The translations under genes and the position numbers were made by a program. Below the pieces are notes generated by a model. It was not told the DNA's origin, made no database searches, and saw only the letters and a program-made list of their open reading frames with translations. This document shows, one piece after another, positions 9,684 to 20,456 of a DNA stretch of 64,000 nt; within the stretch, counting starts at the first letter, position 1, and every line of letters starts with the position of its first letter. This DNA is from Aeromonas dhakensis (GTDB lineage Bacteria; Pseudomonadota; Gammaproteobacteria; Enterobacterales; Aeromonadaceae): assembly GCF_000820305.1 (NCBI RefSeq), contig NZ_CDBH01000069.1, positions 62,001 to 126,000 on the forward strand. The letters run 5' to 3'.

Positions 9684-11742
9684 TGTTTGACTCTATGCGT
9701 TTGAGGTAGTCGTAAATCGCGACCTGGGAGCGAATTTTGCGGCGGTTGCCCCGCTTCACGTATTCGTTCTTCTGGTCGGCATCGATGACCCGCGCCTTGC
9801 AGGTGTCACTCAGTTGTAGCTCGAGAATATCCAGGATGCGCTGCTTGAGACGCTCGTCGTAGATGGGGGTACCCACCTCGATGCGACCGTCAATGTTGCG
9901 GCTCATCCAGTCGGCGCTGGAGATATAGAGCTGGGGGTTGCCCCGGTTGTGGAACACCATCACCCGCGGATGTTCGAGGAAGCGGTCGATGATGCTGATG
10001 ACCCGGATGTTGTCGCTAAGACCCGGCACCCCGGGGCGCAGGGCGCACATGCCGCGGATGATCATCTGGATGGGCACCCCGGCCTGGCCGGCGGCATAGA
10101 GCCGGTTGATGAGATCCCTGTCCACCAGGTTGTTGATCTTGAGGGTGATGCCGCTTGGCTGCCCCGCCTTGGCGTTGGTGAGCTCGTTGTCGATGAGCCG
10201 ATAGAGCTGGCGCCGGCTGTTGATGGGGGAGACCAGCAGGTGGTTGAACTTGTAGCGCCGGTAGGGATATTCGATGTATTCAAACACGCTCTCCACCTCG
10301 GCGGTGATGTCCGGGTGGCGGGTCAGCAGGGAGAAGTCGGTGTAGATCTTGGCGGTCTTCTCGTTGAAGTTGCCGGTGCCGATGTGGGCGTAACGCACCG
10401 CCTCGCCATGTTCGTGGCGGGTGATGAGGCAGAGCTTGGAGTGGATCTTGAGGCTCGGCACCCCGAACACCACCTTGACCCCCGCATTGGTCAGGATATT
10501 GGCCCAGTCGATGTTGGCCGCCTCGTCGAAGCGGGCGCGCAGCTCCACCACCACGGTCACCTTCTTGCCGTTGTTGGCGGCGTCGATGAGGGAGTGGATG
10601 ATGCGCGACTTCTTGGCCACCCGGTAGATATTGATGCGAATGGCGCTCACCGCCGGATCGAAGGCCGCCTGGCGCACCAGCTCGGTGAAGTGGTGGAACT
10701 TGTGGTACGGGTAGTAGAGCAGTATGTCCTGCTTGGTGATGGCGTCGAAGGCGTTGACGAAACCGTCGAAGTCGCGGCAATCGAGCGCCGGCAGCTTGGG
10801 GTTCTCCAGATAGTCCCGACCCACGTTGGGGAAGCCGATGAAATCCTTGAAGTTGTGGTAGCGCCCGCCCGGCATGATGGCGTCGTAGGAGCTGATCTGC
10901 AGCTTGAGCTTCAAGAAGCTTATCATGGCCGCCGGCATCTCCCGCTCGTAGACGAAGCGCACCGGCATGGCGGTGAGGCGCTGTTTCAAGCCATCACTCA
11001 TCTTGTCCACCAGGCTGAGGTCGAGCTGGTCGGAGAGGTCATACTCGGCATCCCGGGTCAGCTTGACCGCGTAGGCGGCAATCTCGTCGTAATCGAAGAA
11101 GCCCTTGAAGATCTCGTCCAGACAGAAGCGGATGACGTTGTCCAGGATGATGATCTGCTTCTTGCGGCGGGTGCCCTCCGGCGGCAGCTGGAAGAAGCGG
11201 GGCAGATCGTCGGTCGGCACCTCCACCAAGGCGTACTGGATCACCTGGCCGTTCTTCTTCATCTCGATGGCGAGATAGGTGTACTCGTCTTTCAGGAATT
11301 TGACCGGGTTGACCTCCTTGTTGAGCAGGATCGGGATGATGTGGCGCAGCACCTTCTCCTTGAAGAAGACCCGCAGCCACTGCTGGATGGATTCGGAGAG
11401 CTGGTTCTCGTTGACCAGAAAGATGTTGTGGCGGGCCAGCGCGATCAGCAGCTCCTTGTAGGTGTTGTCGAACGCCTCGCCGAGCGCCATCACCTTCTGC
11501 TGGATGGCCCGCAGCAACACCTTGGCCTCGTCGTCGCCGCCGTGCACCTCGTTGATCAGGATGCGGCGCTTGACGTCCGACACCCGTACCTTGAAGAACT
11601 CGTCCTGGTTGGAGGAGAAGATCCCCAGAAAACGGACCCGCTCGATGAGCGGGACCGTCTTGTCCATCGCCTCTTGCAACACCCGTTCATTGAATGAGAG
11701 CCAACTCAGCTCCTTCTCTTCATACTGCTTGTCGGTGCTCAT
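9673..11742 (-). CDS. ppk: Polyphosphate kinase 1
   Basis: The 689-residue enzyme makes polyphosphate from ATP. It starts with the family pattern [16 protein letters not shown], and the phospholipase D-like catalytic half shows [10 protein letters not shown] (autophosphorylated His region) and [20 protein letters not shown]. Length equals the usual PPK1. AGAGG lies 7 nt before the ATG. The gene is transcribed with ppx and lies downstream of gcvR on the same strand, but a Pho box and -10 lie in the 75-nt gap, so it likely has its own promoter. Confidence 0.95.
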   Translation of the reverse strand: MSTDKQYEEKELSWLSFNERVLQEAMDKTVPLIERVRFLGIFSSNQDEFFKVRVSDVKRRILINEVHGGDDEAKVLLRAIQQKVMALGEAFDNTYKELLIALARHNIFLVNENQLSESIQQWLRVFFKEKVLRHIIPILLNKEVNPVKFLKDEYTYLAIEMKKNGQVIQYALVEVPTDDLPRFFQLPPEGTRRKKQIIILDNVIRFCLDEIFKGFFDYDEIAAYAVKLTRDAEYDLSDQLDLSLVDKMSDGLKQRLTAMPVRFVYEREMPAAMISFLKLKLQISSYDAIMPGGRYHNFKDFIGFPNVGRDYLENPKLPALDCRDFDGFVNAFDAITKQDILLYYPYHKFHHFTELVRQAAFDPAVSAIRINIYRVAKKSRIIHSLIDAANNGKKVTVVVELRARFDEAANIDWANILTNAGVKVVFGVPSLKIHSKLCLITRHEHGEAVRYAHIGTGNFNEKTAKIYTDFSLLTRHPDITAEVESVFEYIEYPYRRYKFNHLLVSPINSRRQLYRLIDNELTNAKAGQPSGITLKINNLVDRDLINRLYAAGQAGVPIQMIIRGMCALRPGVPGLSDNIRVISIIDRFLEHPRVMVFHNRGNPQLYISSADWMSRNIDGRIEVGTPIYDERLKQRILDILELQLSDTCKARVIDADQKNEYVKRGNRRKIRSQVAIYDYLKRIESNNGQ

Positions 11743-11778
11743 GTGATGCCTCTGTGGTCAGGTCGCGTCTGCGCGGCA

Positions 11779-11812
11779 GTTATGGCGTGGAAATATGACA
11801 GATTGATGACCA
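11779..11812 (-). promoter_or_regulatory. Pho box and -10 of the ppk-ppx promoter
   Basis: On the minus strand TGGTCAT (11806-11812), a 4-nt spacer and CTGTCAT (11795-11801) form a PhoB direct repeat, with 5 of 7 and 7 of 7 matches to CTGTCAT. After exactly 10 nt comes CATAAC (11779-11784) as -10. This is the standard arrangement of an activated Pho promoter. The box begins 6 nt beyond the gcvR stop codon. Confidence 0.75.
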
Positions 11813-11817
11813 TCCGC

Positions 11818-12330
11818 TCAGTCGATGAAGGCCTGGTCGATGTCGACCACCAGATCGTCGGAGAGGGACTCCAGCGCACTGATGAGATCCCCCAGTTCGA
11901 GCCGGGGCGGCAGCGCCACCAGGGCGTGGGCGTAGAAGAGCGGGGCGCCGGAATGGGGGGCGGGCTCGCAGCCGGTGGTGAGGTCGGCCACGTTGACGTT
12001 GAGCTGGCGCAAGATGCTGGCCACCTCGTGGACGATGCCGGCCCGGTCGTTGCCGGTGACGCTGACCATCACCTGCCGCTCCGGCTCCTGGCTGAGCTGG
12101 CCTTCGGCGAAGCTGACGGTGAGGCCGGGCAGCATCGCCAGCGCCTCGCACAGGCTGCGGTAGTGCTCGTCAGGCACGCTCACGTGCAGGATGCCGGCAA
12201 ACTGTCCCGCCAGCTCGCTCATGGAGCTGGCCAGCCAGTTGCCCTGCTGGTGGCTGATGACGTCCGCCAGACTCTCGACGATACCGGGCTTGTCTGCGCC
12301 GATCACGGTCACGACCAATTGCTTTTGCAT
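11818..12330 (-). CDS. gcvR: Glycine cleavage system repressor GcvR
   Basis: The 170-residue protein has two ACT domains: residues 4-80 (VVTVIGADKPGIVESLADVI) and about 89-165 (VMVSVTGNDRAGIVHEVASI). GcvR binds GcvA and blocks activation of the glycine cleavage operon when glycine is low. I place the start at ATG 12330, since AAGGAG lies 9 nt upstream; the frame remains open much further but lacks coding character. In E. coli gcvR precedes bcp; here it precedes ppk-ppx. Confidence 0.9.
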   Translation of the reverse strand: MQKQLVVTVIGADKPGIVESLADVISHQQGNWLASSMSELAGQFAGILHVSVPDEHYRSLCEALAMLPGLTVSFAEGQLSQEPERQVMVSVTGNDRAGIVHEVASILRQLNVNVADLTTGCEPAPHSGAPLFYAHALVALPPRLELGDLISALESLSDDLVVDIDQAFID

Positions 12331-12540
12331 CCTGCTCTCCTTGGAATTGGGTTTCTCCAGCATTGTGCCTGCTGTCACAGGCCATATGAAGCCCCGCCGG
12401 CAGCAAAAATGGCGAAAAAGCGCGGCGAAGAGGGGGCTGACGCCATTTCTGCACTGCCTGCGCCCGCAGCTGCGTGGTAGAGTGATGCCCCTGTTTTGTA
12501 TTGTGAAACTAGCTGGCTCTGGTGAGCGGGATGTGCGCGT

Positions 12541-13410
12541 ATGAATAGCCTTGTCGTATCGGGATTGGTGTTGTTGGTGCTGCTTCTGCTGGCGATCTTC
12601 TGGAGCAGGGGCAAGAAGGGCAAGGCGCTGCCCTATGAGCTGCAGGAGACCCTGTTCAGCCCGGCGGAGCGCTCCTTCCTCGGTGTGCTGGATCTGGCGG
12701 TGGGCGACCAGGCTCGGGTCTTTGCCAAGGTGCGGGTGGCCGATGTGCTGACGCCGGAGGCGGGGATGGGCAAGAGCAAGTGGCAGCAGGCTTTCAACAA
12801 GATCAGCGCCAAGCACGTGGACTATCTGCTCTGCCACCCCTCGGATCTCTCCTTCATCTGCGCCATCGAGCTCGATGACAGCTCCCACCGCCATCAGAAG
12901 CGCAAGGCGCGGGATAGCTTCCTCAAGGCCGCCTTTGACAGTGCCGGTCTGCCGCTGCTGCAGATCCCGGCTAGCAGCCACTATCAGGTCGAGGAGCTGC
13001 GCGAACAGATCCTGCCGCTGCTGAACCGCAGCACGGATCTGCCGCAAGAGGATCTGCTGCCGGGCGAGCGCCGCGAACCCACCTTCAGCCCTCTGCAGCT
13101 GGACAGGGTCGAGGTGGAAGAGCCCCTCCATGGTGGCCGAGCCCCGGCTGTGGCCCCCATCAAGGCCATCGTATCGCCACGCAGTGCGCCGCTGCCGGCG
13201 GCCGACGCCGAGCTGGTGGACAATCTGTTTGCCGAGGTGGAAGAGGACGAAGACGAGGCTCCCCATCAAGTGCCGCACTGCCCCCGTTGCGATGCGCCGT
13301 TGGTGGAGCGGGAAGCCAAGAAGGGACCCCATGCCGGCCGCCTGTTCCTGGCCTGCAGCCGCTTCCCCGAGTGCCGTTACGCCGCGCCCCACACTCACGC
13401 CCGCCATTGA
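12541..13410 (+). CDS. Membrane-anchored DUF2726 protein with topoisomerase-type zinc ribbon
   Basis: The 289-residue protein has one N-terminal membrane helix (about residues 4-22), then a DUF2726-type domain (about 35-165) with LFSPAERSFLGVLDLAVGD and FICAIELDDSSH, the latter resembling the core of nuclease-like folds. An acidic, poorly conserved linker follows. The C-terminus (about 243-285) has CPRCDAPL and CSRFPECRY, four cysteines as in zf-C4 topoisomerase zinc ribbons. This suggests contact with DNA or RNA near the membrane. The exact function is unknown. It is divergent from gcvR. Confidence 0.75.
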   Translation: MNSLVVSGLVLLVLLLLAIFWSRGKKGKALPYELQETLFSPAERSFLGVLDLAVGDQARVFAKVRVADVLTPEAGMGKSKWQQAFNKISAKHVDYLLCHPSDLSFICAIELDDSSHRHQKRKARDSFLKAAFDSAGLPLLQIPASSHYQVEELREQILPLLNRSTDLPQEDLLPGERREPTFSPLQLDRVEVEEPLHGGRAPAVAPIKAIVSPRSAPLPAADAELVDNLFAEVEEDEDEAPHQVPHCPRCDAPLVEREAKKGPHAGRLFLACSRFPECRYAAPHTHARH

Positions 13411-13417
13411 CCATCCT

Positions 13418-13452
13418 GCCTGCTTGCGGCCCGCTACGGGCCGCAAGCAGGC
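13418..13452 (+). terminator. Long inverted repeat after the DUF2726 gene
   Basis: Arms of 16 bp (13418-13433 and 13437-13452) enclose a 3-nt loop, 7 nt after the stop codon. No T run follows. The arm core GCTTGCGGCC is shared with the repeat after flgL. Confidence 0.55.
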
Positions 13453-13689
13453 GCTCTCGCTCCTGTTCCTCTCATCCTCTTGTTTGCCTGCGGCCTGCCC
13501 GCGTTACCCAAAAAAAGTGTCGACAAAATTTATCTTGTGACGCCGTTGGGTCGATAAACTTAGGTGAAATGCGACAAATTTTGACAATGCGTCGGAATTT
13601 TGGCACTTTGTGCATCCTGCATAAAGTGCGTGGCTTGACCACATAAGCACAATAAAACAATAAGTTACGTCGAGAATAGAGGGATGGAT

Positions 13690-15111
<1,422 letters not shown>

Positions 15112-15115
15112 GGGT

Positions 15116-15147
15116 CAAAGCCTTGACGCCCAGCTTCAAGGCTTTGA
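15116..15147 (+). terminator. Terminator after flrA
   Basis: Eleven-bp arms (15116-15126 and 15136-15146) with a 9-nt loop are followed by ATTTTAT. It begins 5 nt after the flrA stop, separating flrA from flrBC. Confidence 0.8.
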
Positions 15148-15166
15148 TTTTATATGTAAATTTTAG

Positions 15167-15182
15167 TGGCATGGAAATTGAA
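15167..15182 (+). promoter_or_regulatory. Sigma-54 promoter of flrBC
   Basis: TGGCATGGAAATTGAA keeps the GG at -24, a 10-nt interval and TTG at -12; the -12 C is A. It lies 35 nt before flrB and just after the flrA terminator. In Vibrio, flrBC is a class II operon switched on by FlrA with RpoN, which agrees with this site. Confidence 0.7.
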
Positions 15183-15217
15183 TAAGCTGACTCAGTCGCC
15201 AGTTTGAGGTCAGCTTT

Positions 15218-16252
15218 ATGACAGCCCAGCCGCAAGAAACCCCGCTCCAGTCTCACGAGGTGAGCCAGCTTTACGCCATCTTCACGGCGCTGCCCACCGG
15301 TGTCTTGCTGCTCGACGGCGAGGGCCGGATCACCCGGGCCAATCCGGCCGCCAAGGCGCTGCTGGGGGAGCCGCTGGAAGGGCAGGCCTGGCGCCAGATC
15401 ATCGACCGCTGCTTTCAGCCCCGCGAGGATGACGGCCACGAGATCTCCCTGCGCGATGGGCGCCGGGTGCAGCTGTCGACCCAGCCGCTGCCGGATCAGC
15501 CGGGCCAGCTGGTGTTCATCAACGATCTGACCGAAACCCGCCAGCTGCAAGATCGCATCAACCACATGAAGCGGCTGTCGGCCCTTGGCAACATGGCTGC
15601 CTCGCTGGCCCACCAGATCCGCACGCCGCTCTCCGCCGCCATGCTCTATGCCGCCAACCTGGCCAACCGCACCCTCAAGCCCGAATCCCGCAGCCAGTTC
15701 CAGCAAAAGCTGATGGCACGCCTGCAGGATCTCGAGAAGCAGATCAACGACATCCTGCTGTTTGCCCGCAACGGTGACAACCAGGTGGTGACCCCCACCT
15801 CGGTACAGGGACTGCTGGCCGAGGTGCAGGCGGGGGCCGAAGCCTTCTGCGCCCAGCAGGGCTGCGAGCTGCACATGGAGGCGCCGGAGCCTGATCTCTG
15901 CCTGCTGGCCAACAACAGTGCGCTGGCGGGAGCCGTCAACAACCTCATCGCCAACGCCCAGCAGGCGGGGGCAACCTCCTTGCTGGTGAGCGCGGTGCGC
16001 AGCGGCGCCCGGGTGGAGCTGCGCATCCTCGACAACGGCAAAGGGATGCCCGCCCACCTGCTGAGCCAGATCTTCGAACCCTTCTTTACCACCCGATCCC
16101 AGGGCACCGGCCTTGGGCTGGCGGTGGTGCAATCCGTCGTCCGTGCCCATCAGGGGGAGGTCAGCGTGGCCTCGGTCCCTGGCGAGGGCACCTGTTTTAC
16201 CCTGTCGTTCCCCCTGCATCAGCAGGCGGTGCCGCTCGGAGGTGTCGCATGA
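15218..16252 (+). CDS. flrB: Flagellar sensor histidine kinase FlrB
   Basis: The 344-residue kinase is probably soluble, since no membrane helix is seen. A PAS-like domain (about residues 18-105) is followed by HisKA with the phosphoacceptor His132 (MAASLAHQIRTPLSAA) and a HATPase domain with NNLIANAQQAG, LDNGKGMP and GTGLGLAVVQS. It phosphorylates FlrC to turn on hook and basal body genes. Its stop codon overlaps the ATG of a 27-codon ORF placed between it and flrC. Domain order matches Vibrio FlrB and Pseudomonas FleS. Confidence 0.93.
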   Translation: MTAQPQETPLQSHEVSQLYAIFTALPTGVLLLDGEGRITRANPAAKALLGEPLEGQAWRQIIDRCFQPREDDGHEISLRDGRRVQLSTQPLPDQPGQLVFINDLTETRQLQDRINHMKRLSALGNMAASLAHQIRTPLSAAMLYAANLANRTLKPESRSQFQQKLMARLQDLEKQINDILLFARNGDNQVVTPTSVQGLLAEVQAGAEAFCAQQGCELHMEAPEPDLCLLANNSALAGAVNNLIANAQQAGATSLLVSAVRSGARVELRILDNGKGMPAHLLSQIFEPFFTTRSQGTGLGLAVVQSVVRAHQGEVSVASVPGEGTCFTLSFPLHQQAVPLGGVA

Positions 16253-16332
16253 GCCACGTTGAGCGTCAGCGCCATCCGGCAGGGATCAATATCAATGCGG
16301 CCAGGCTGGCTGTGGTGGGAGGTGTAGCATGA
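16249..16332 (+). CDS. Short 27-residue ORF coupled between flrB and flrC
   Basis: ATG 16249 overlaps the flrB stop as ATGA, and the TGA at 16330-16332 overlaps the flrC start as ATGA. The Shine-Dalgarno GGAGGTGT before it (16238-16245) reappears before flrC at 16318-16325, exactly 80 bp later. The predicted peptide starts MSHVERQRHP and has no recognisable domain. It may be a coupling peptide carrying ribosomes from flrB to flrC, or a relic of a small duplication. Whether the peptide has a function is unknown. Confidence 0.4.
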   Translation: MSHVERQRHPAGININAARLAVVGGVA

Positions 16333-17672
16333 CTCAGGCCCGGATCCTGGTAGTGGAAGATGACAATGGCCTGCGCGAAGCGCTGATGGATACCCTGTTG
16401 CTCGGCGGCTATGAGTGCCGCGAGGTGGACAGCGGCGAGCGGGCCCTGCTGGCCCTGTCGCGCCAGAGCTTCGACATGGTGATCTCGGATATCCAGATGG
16501 GGGGGATGGACGGCCTGACCCTGCTGGCCAATATCCGCCAGCAATATCCCCAGGTGCCGGTGCTCCTGATGACCGCCTACGCCAATATTGACGGCGCGGT
16601 GCGGGCCATGCGCGAAGGGGCCATCGATTACCTGGCCAAGCCCTTCTCCCCCGAGGTGCTGCTCAATCAGGTCAGCCGCTATGTGCCGGCCCAGAAGGTG
16701 GAGAAACGGGCCGTGGTCTACGGCGATCCCAAGACTGCCGAGCTGTTCCAGCTGGCGACCCGGGTGGCCAGAAGCGAGGCCACCGTGATGGTGACCGGTC
16801 CGAGCGGGACTGGCAAGGAGGTGCTGGCCCGCTACATCCACGACAACTCCAGCCGCGCCGAACAGACCTTCGTCGCCATCAACTGCGCCGCCATTCCGGA
16901 AAACATGCTGGAGGCAACCCTGTTCGGCTACGAGAAGGGGGCCTTTACCGGTGCGGTGCAGGGCTGCCCCGGCAAGTTCGAACAGGCCCAGGGGGGGACC
17001 CTGCTGCTCGACGAGATCACCGAGATGGATCTGGGGCTGCAGGCCAAGCTGCTGCGGGTGCTGCAGGAGAAAGAGGTGGAGCGGCTCGGCAGTCGCAAGC
17101 TGATCCCGCTCGATGTGAGGGTCATCGCCACCAGCAACCGGGATCTGAAAAAAGCGGTGCAGGATGGCCTGTTTCGCGAGGATCTCTACTATCGCCTCAA
17201 TGTCTTCCCGCTGCGCTGGACGGCGCTATGGGAGCGCCCCGGCGACATACTGCCGCTGGCGGAACACCTGCTGGCGCTGCATGCCGGTCAGCAGGGACTG
17301 CCGACGCCGCAACTGACGGAGGCGGCCCGTGAGCGGCTGCTGGCTCACCCCTGGCCCGGCAACGTGCGCGAGCTCGACAACGTGGTGCAGCGCGCCCTCA
17401 TTCTGAGCCCCGACGGCCTCATCGGCTGCGAGCACCTCATTCTGGAAGAGGTGGAGGAAGAAGAGATCCGCCTGGTCAGCAACGAGCGCAGCAGCGGCAG
17501 CGAACACCTGGGCAGCGAGCTCAAGCAGCAGGAGCACCAGATCATTCTCGACACCCTGCAGGATTGCAACGGCAGCCGCAAGGCGGTGGCCGACCGGCTC
17601 GGCATCAGCCCGCGCACCCTGCGCTACAAGCTGGCCCAGATGCGCGAGGCGGGGATCGACCTGCCGGCCTGA
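16329..17672 (+). CDS. flrC: Flagellar sigma-54 response regulator FlrC
   Basis: The 447-residue NtrC-type regulator has a receiver domain (residues 4-118) with the phosphoacceptor Asp54 (DMVISDIQMGG), an AAA+ domain (about 135-360) with GPSGTGKE, GAFTGA and LLLDEITEM, and a Fis-type helix-turn-helix (GSRKAVADRLGISPRTLRYKL). Phosphorylated by FlrB, it activates class III flagellar promoters with RpoN. GGAGGTGT precedes the ATG. It ends the flrBC unit. Confidence 0.94.
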   Translation: MTQARILVVEDDNGLREALMDTLLLGGYECREVDSGERALLALSRQSFDMVISDIQMGGMDGLTLLANIRQQYPQVPVLLMTAYANIDGAVRAMREGAIDYLAKPFSPEVLLNQVSRYVPAQKVEKRAVVYGDPKTAELFQLATRVARSEATVMVTGPSGTGKEVLARYIHDNSSRAEQTFVAINCAAIPENMLEATLFGYEKGAFTGAVQGCPGKFEQAQGGTLLLDEITEMDLGLQAKLLRVLQEKEVERLGSRKLIPLDVRVIATSNRDLKKAVQDGLFREDLYYRLNVFPLRWTALWERPGDILPLAEHLLALHAGQQGLPTPQLTEAARERLLAHPWPGNVRELDNVVQRALILSPDGLIGCEHLILEEVEEEEIRLVSNERSSGSEHLGSELKQQEHQIILDTLQDCNGSRKAVADRLGISPRTLRYKLAQMREAGIDLPA

Positions 17673-17819
17673 GGCCATTCCGGGCCCGACCAGGGGCCGC
17701 AGTGCGGGAGGCATCATGGTCTTGCCGGCCCGCCTCGATTATCATGGGGCCTCGGCGTTATGAGCCCGATTCCTGCCTGTATCGCAGCACAGGGGTCGGC
17801 GCCTTTATAAGGGACCCCT

Positions 17820-18581
17820 ATGATCTCTCATCGAAAACTGGAAAGCGTACTCAACCATCTGCTCGAACCCCACGCCATCAAGGATTACTGCCCCAATGGC
17901 CTGCAGGTGGAGGGGCGTGAGCGCATTCGCAAGGTGGTGACCGGCGTGACCGCCAGTCAGGCTCTGATCGACGCGGCCGTGGCTGCCGGGGCCGATGCCA
18001 TCCTGGTCCATCACGGTTACTTCTGGAGCGGCGAGCCTGCCCAGATCACCGGCATGAAACAGCGCCGCATCAAGAGCCTGCTGACCCACGACATCAACCT
18101 GTTTGCCTATCACCTGCCGCTGGACGTGCACCCCGAGGTGGGCAACAACGCCCAGCTGGCCCAGTTGCTGGGCATCAAGGTGCGCCGTGGCCTCGAGCCC
18201 TGGAACAGCAAGAGCGTCGCCATGGTGGGCAAGCTGGAAGAGCCCATGAGCGGCGCCGATTTTGCCAAGCTGATTGCCGAGCGCCTCGGCCGTGAACCGC
18301 TCCATTGTGGCGACAGCGGCCCCGAGCTCATTCGCTCGGTGGCCTGGTGCACCGGTGGCGGTCAGAGCTACATCAATCTGGCGGCGGAGCAGGGCATCGA
18401 TGCCTTCATCTCCGGCGAAGCCTCCGAGCAGACCATCCACACCGCCCGCGAGATGGGGATGCACTTCTACGCTGCCGGTCACCACGCCACCGAGCGTTAC
18501 GGTGTCAAGGCGCTGGGGGAGTGGCTGGCGACGGTGCACGGGCTGGATGTCACCTTTATCGATATCGACAATCCGGTGTAG
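17820..18581 (+). CDS. ybgI: Nif3-like dinuclear metal protein YbgI
   Basis: The 253-residue protein belongs to the Nif3/DUF34 family, whose E. coli member YbgI forms a ring of subunits with two metal ions each. Family motifs are LVHHGYFWSGE (about residues 62-72) with the metal-binding HH, HLPLDVHPEVGNN, and the C-terminal ISGEASEQTIHTA and GHHATERYGVKALGEWL. GTP cyclohydrolase-like activity has been suggested for relatives, but the physiological role is unclear. It stands alone and ends at a terminator shared with purN. Confidence 0.9.
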   Translation: MISHRKLESVLNHLLEPHAIKDYCPNGLQVEGRERIRKVVTGVTASQALIDAAVAAGADAILVHHGYFWSGEPAQITGMKQRRIKSLLTHDINLFAYHLPLDVHPEVGNNAQLAQLLGIKVRRGLEPWNSKSVAMVGKLEEPMSGADFAKLIAERLGREPLHCGDSGPELIRSVAWCTGGGQSYINLAAEQGIDAFISGEASEQTIHTAREMGMHFYAAGHHATERYGVKALGEWLATVHGLDVTFIDIDNPV

Positions 18582-18647
18582 GGCCGATTAGCCGCGCAGC
18601 GGCGTCATCGGACGTGATGACAACCATTGCGCTGGTCGATGGAAATG

Positions 18648-18673
18648 ACAAGGGAGGCCTAAGCCTCCCTTGT
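18648..18673. terminator. Bidirectional terminator between ybgI and purN
   Basis: ACAAGGGAGGC and its complement (11-bp arms) enclose the loop CTAA. The right side continues into TTGTTGTGTCTT. Confidence 0.8.
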
Positions 18674-18695
18674 TGTGTCTTACTGCTGCTAGCGG

Positions 18696-19346
18696 TTACT
18701 CGCTGGCATAGCCTGCCAGGCCAAGCTGCTTGCCATCGAGGAAGGCAGACCCTTCTCGCATCTGCAAGCGCCCTTCACAGAACCACTGCACCACCAGCGG
18801 GTAGATGCTGTGCTCCTGCACCTGCACCCGGGCCGCCACCTCCTCGGCCGTGTCCCCTTCGAAGATGGGAACGCGCGCCTGCAGGATCACCGGGCCGCCG
18901 TCGAGCTCTTCGGTGACGAAGTGGACGCTGGCGCCGTGTTCGTCGTCACCGGCGTCGATGGCGCGCTGATGGGTATGCAGCCCTTGGTACTTGGGCAGCA
19001 GGGAGGGGTGGATGTTGACCATCCGCCCGGCAAAGTGCCGCACCAGGTCGGCACTCAGGATCCGCATAAAGCCGGCCAGCACCACCAGGTCGGGCTGATA
19101 GTCGTTCATCAGCACCAGCAGGGCAGCGTCATACTCCTCCCGACTGGAAAACTGCTGCTGGGCGAGGATGGTGGTGGCCACCCCCGCCTCTTTGGCGCGC
19201 ACCAGCCCGTAGGCATCGGCCTTGTTGCTGATGACGCCGACCACCTGACCGGCAATCTTGCCGTCGGCGCAACTCTCGAGAATGGTCTGCAGGTTGCTGC
19301 CGTTGCCGGAGATAAGGACCAGGATGCGTTTCATAGGGGAGGTCAT
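18696..19346 (-). CDS. purN: Phosphoribosylglycinamide formyltransferase
   Basis: The 216-residue enzyme transfers a formyl group from 10-formyl-tetrahydrofolate to GAR in purine synthesis. It has [15 protein letters not shown] near the N-terminus, [28 protein letters not shown] with the catalytic His, and [20 protein letters not shown] 19346 overlaps the purM stop as ATGA, implying coupling. The family usually starts at MKR, the ATG at 19334, but that codon lacks a Shine-Dalgarno. Confidence 0.94.
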   Translation of the reverse strand: MTSPMKRILVLISGNGSNLQTILESCADGKIAGQVVGVISNKADAYGLVRAKEAGVATTILAQQQFSSREEYDAALLVLMNDYQPDLVVLAGFMRILSADLVRHFAGRMVNIHPSLLPKYQGLHTHQRAIDAGDDEHGASVHFVTEELDGGPVILQARVPIFEGDTAEEVAARVQVQEHSIYPLVVQWFCEGRLQMREGSAFLDGKQLGLAGYASE

Positions 19347-20380
19347 TTGATGACGACCTGCTCCTCGCCATCGGCCGCCTTGGCGATGTGGCCGATATGC
19401 CAGGCGTTCTCGCCTTCCGCCTTGAGCAGGGTCAGCGCTTTTTCAAGCTGATCCGCCGGCAGGGCGATGATCATGCCGACGCCGCAGTTGAAGGTGCGGT
19501 ACATCTCGTGGCGGGTGACGTTGCCAGCTTCTTGCAGCCAGCTGAACACCGCCGGCCACTGCCAGCTCTGCTCGTCGATCACCGCCTGGGTGTTGGCAGG
19601 CAGCACGCGCGGGATGTTCTCCCAGAAACCGCCGCCGGTGATGTGGGAGAGGGCGTGGATCTCGCACTCCTTGATGAGCTTGAGCACGGGTTTCACGTAG
19701 ATGCGGGTTGGCTCCAGCAGGGCATTGGCCAGGGTGGTATCACCCAGTGGCTGCTGCACGTCGGCCTTGGAGACTTCCAGGATCTTGCGAATGAGGGAGA
19801 AGCCGTTGGAGTGGGGGCCGCTGGCGGCCAGGGCGATCAGGGCATCCCCTTCGCCGACCTTGCTGCCGTCGATGATCTCGCTCTTCTCCACCACACCGAC
19901 GCAGAAACCGGCGATGTCGTAGTCTTCCCCTTCATACATGCCCGGCATCTCGGCAGTTTCGCCGCCCACCAGGGCGCAGCCGGACTGCTCGCAGCCGGCA
20001 CCGATGCCGGTGACCACGGCCGCGGCGGTGTCCACGTCCAGCTTGCCGGTGGCATAGTAATCGAGGAAGAAGAGGGGCTCGGCGCCTTGCACGATCAGGT
20101 CATTGACGCACATGGCCACCAGATCGATGCCCACGGTGTCGTGCTTCTTCAGGTCGATGGCGAGGCGCAGCTTGGTGCCCACCCCGTCGGTGCCGGAGAC
20201 CAGCACCGGCTCCTTGTAGCCCGCAGGGATTTGACACAAGGCCCCAAAGCCGCCAAGACCACCAAGGACTTCAGGACGACGAGTGCGCTTTGACACGCCC
20301 TTGATACGTTCAACCAGTGCATTGCCGGCATCGATATCCACGCCAGCATCCTTGTAGCTCAGTGAGGTTTTGTCAGTCAC
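19343..20380 (-). CDS. purM: Phosphoribosylformylglycinamidine cyclo-ligase
   Basis: The 345-residue enzyme makes aminoimidazole ribotide in purine synthesis. It has the AIR synthase motifs [60 protein letters not shown] and [16 protein letters not shown]. The start is GTG 20380, with GGGGAA upstream; the nearby ATG is in a frame that stops at once. The purM-purN order, divergent from upp, is the same as in E. coli. Confidence 0.95.
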   Translation of the reverse strand: MTDKTSLSYKDAGVDIDAGNALVERIKGVSKRTRRPEVLGGLGGFGALCQIPAGYKEPVLVSGTDGVGTKLRLAIDLKKHDTVGIDLVAMCVNDLIVQGAEPLFFLDYYATGKLDVDTAAAVVTGIGAGCEQSGCALVGGETAEMPGMYEGEDYDIAGFCVGVVEKSEIIDGSKVGEGDALIALAASGPHSNGFSLIRKILEVSKADVQQPLGDTTLANALLEPTRIYVKPVLKLIKECEIHALSHITGGGFWENIPRVLPANTQAVIDEQSWQWPAVFSWLQEAGNVTRHEMYRTFNCGVGMIIALPADQLEKALTLLKAEGENAWHIGHIAKAADGEEQVVIK

Positions 20381-20456
20381 GCGTATTCCCCGTCATATAA
20401 AGAAGTGGAGGGTAAAATTCGGGGCGTATTCTAACAGTGGCGGTGAAAAACCAGAA

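Noticed and set aside
13595-13620. Sigma-54-like TGGCAC...TGCA upstream of flrA
   Set aside because: The GG-to-GC distance is 8 nt, not 10, so it is not a usable -24/-12 element.
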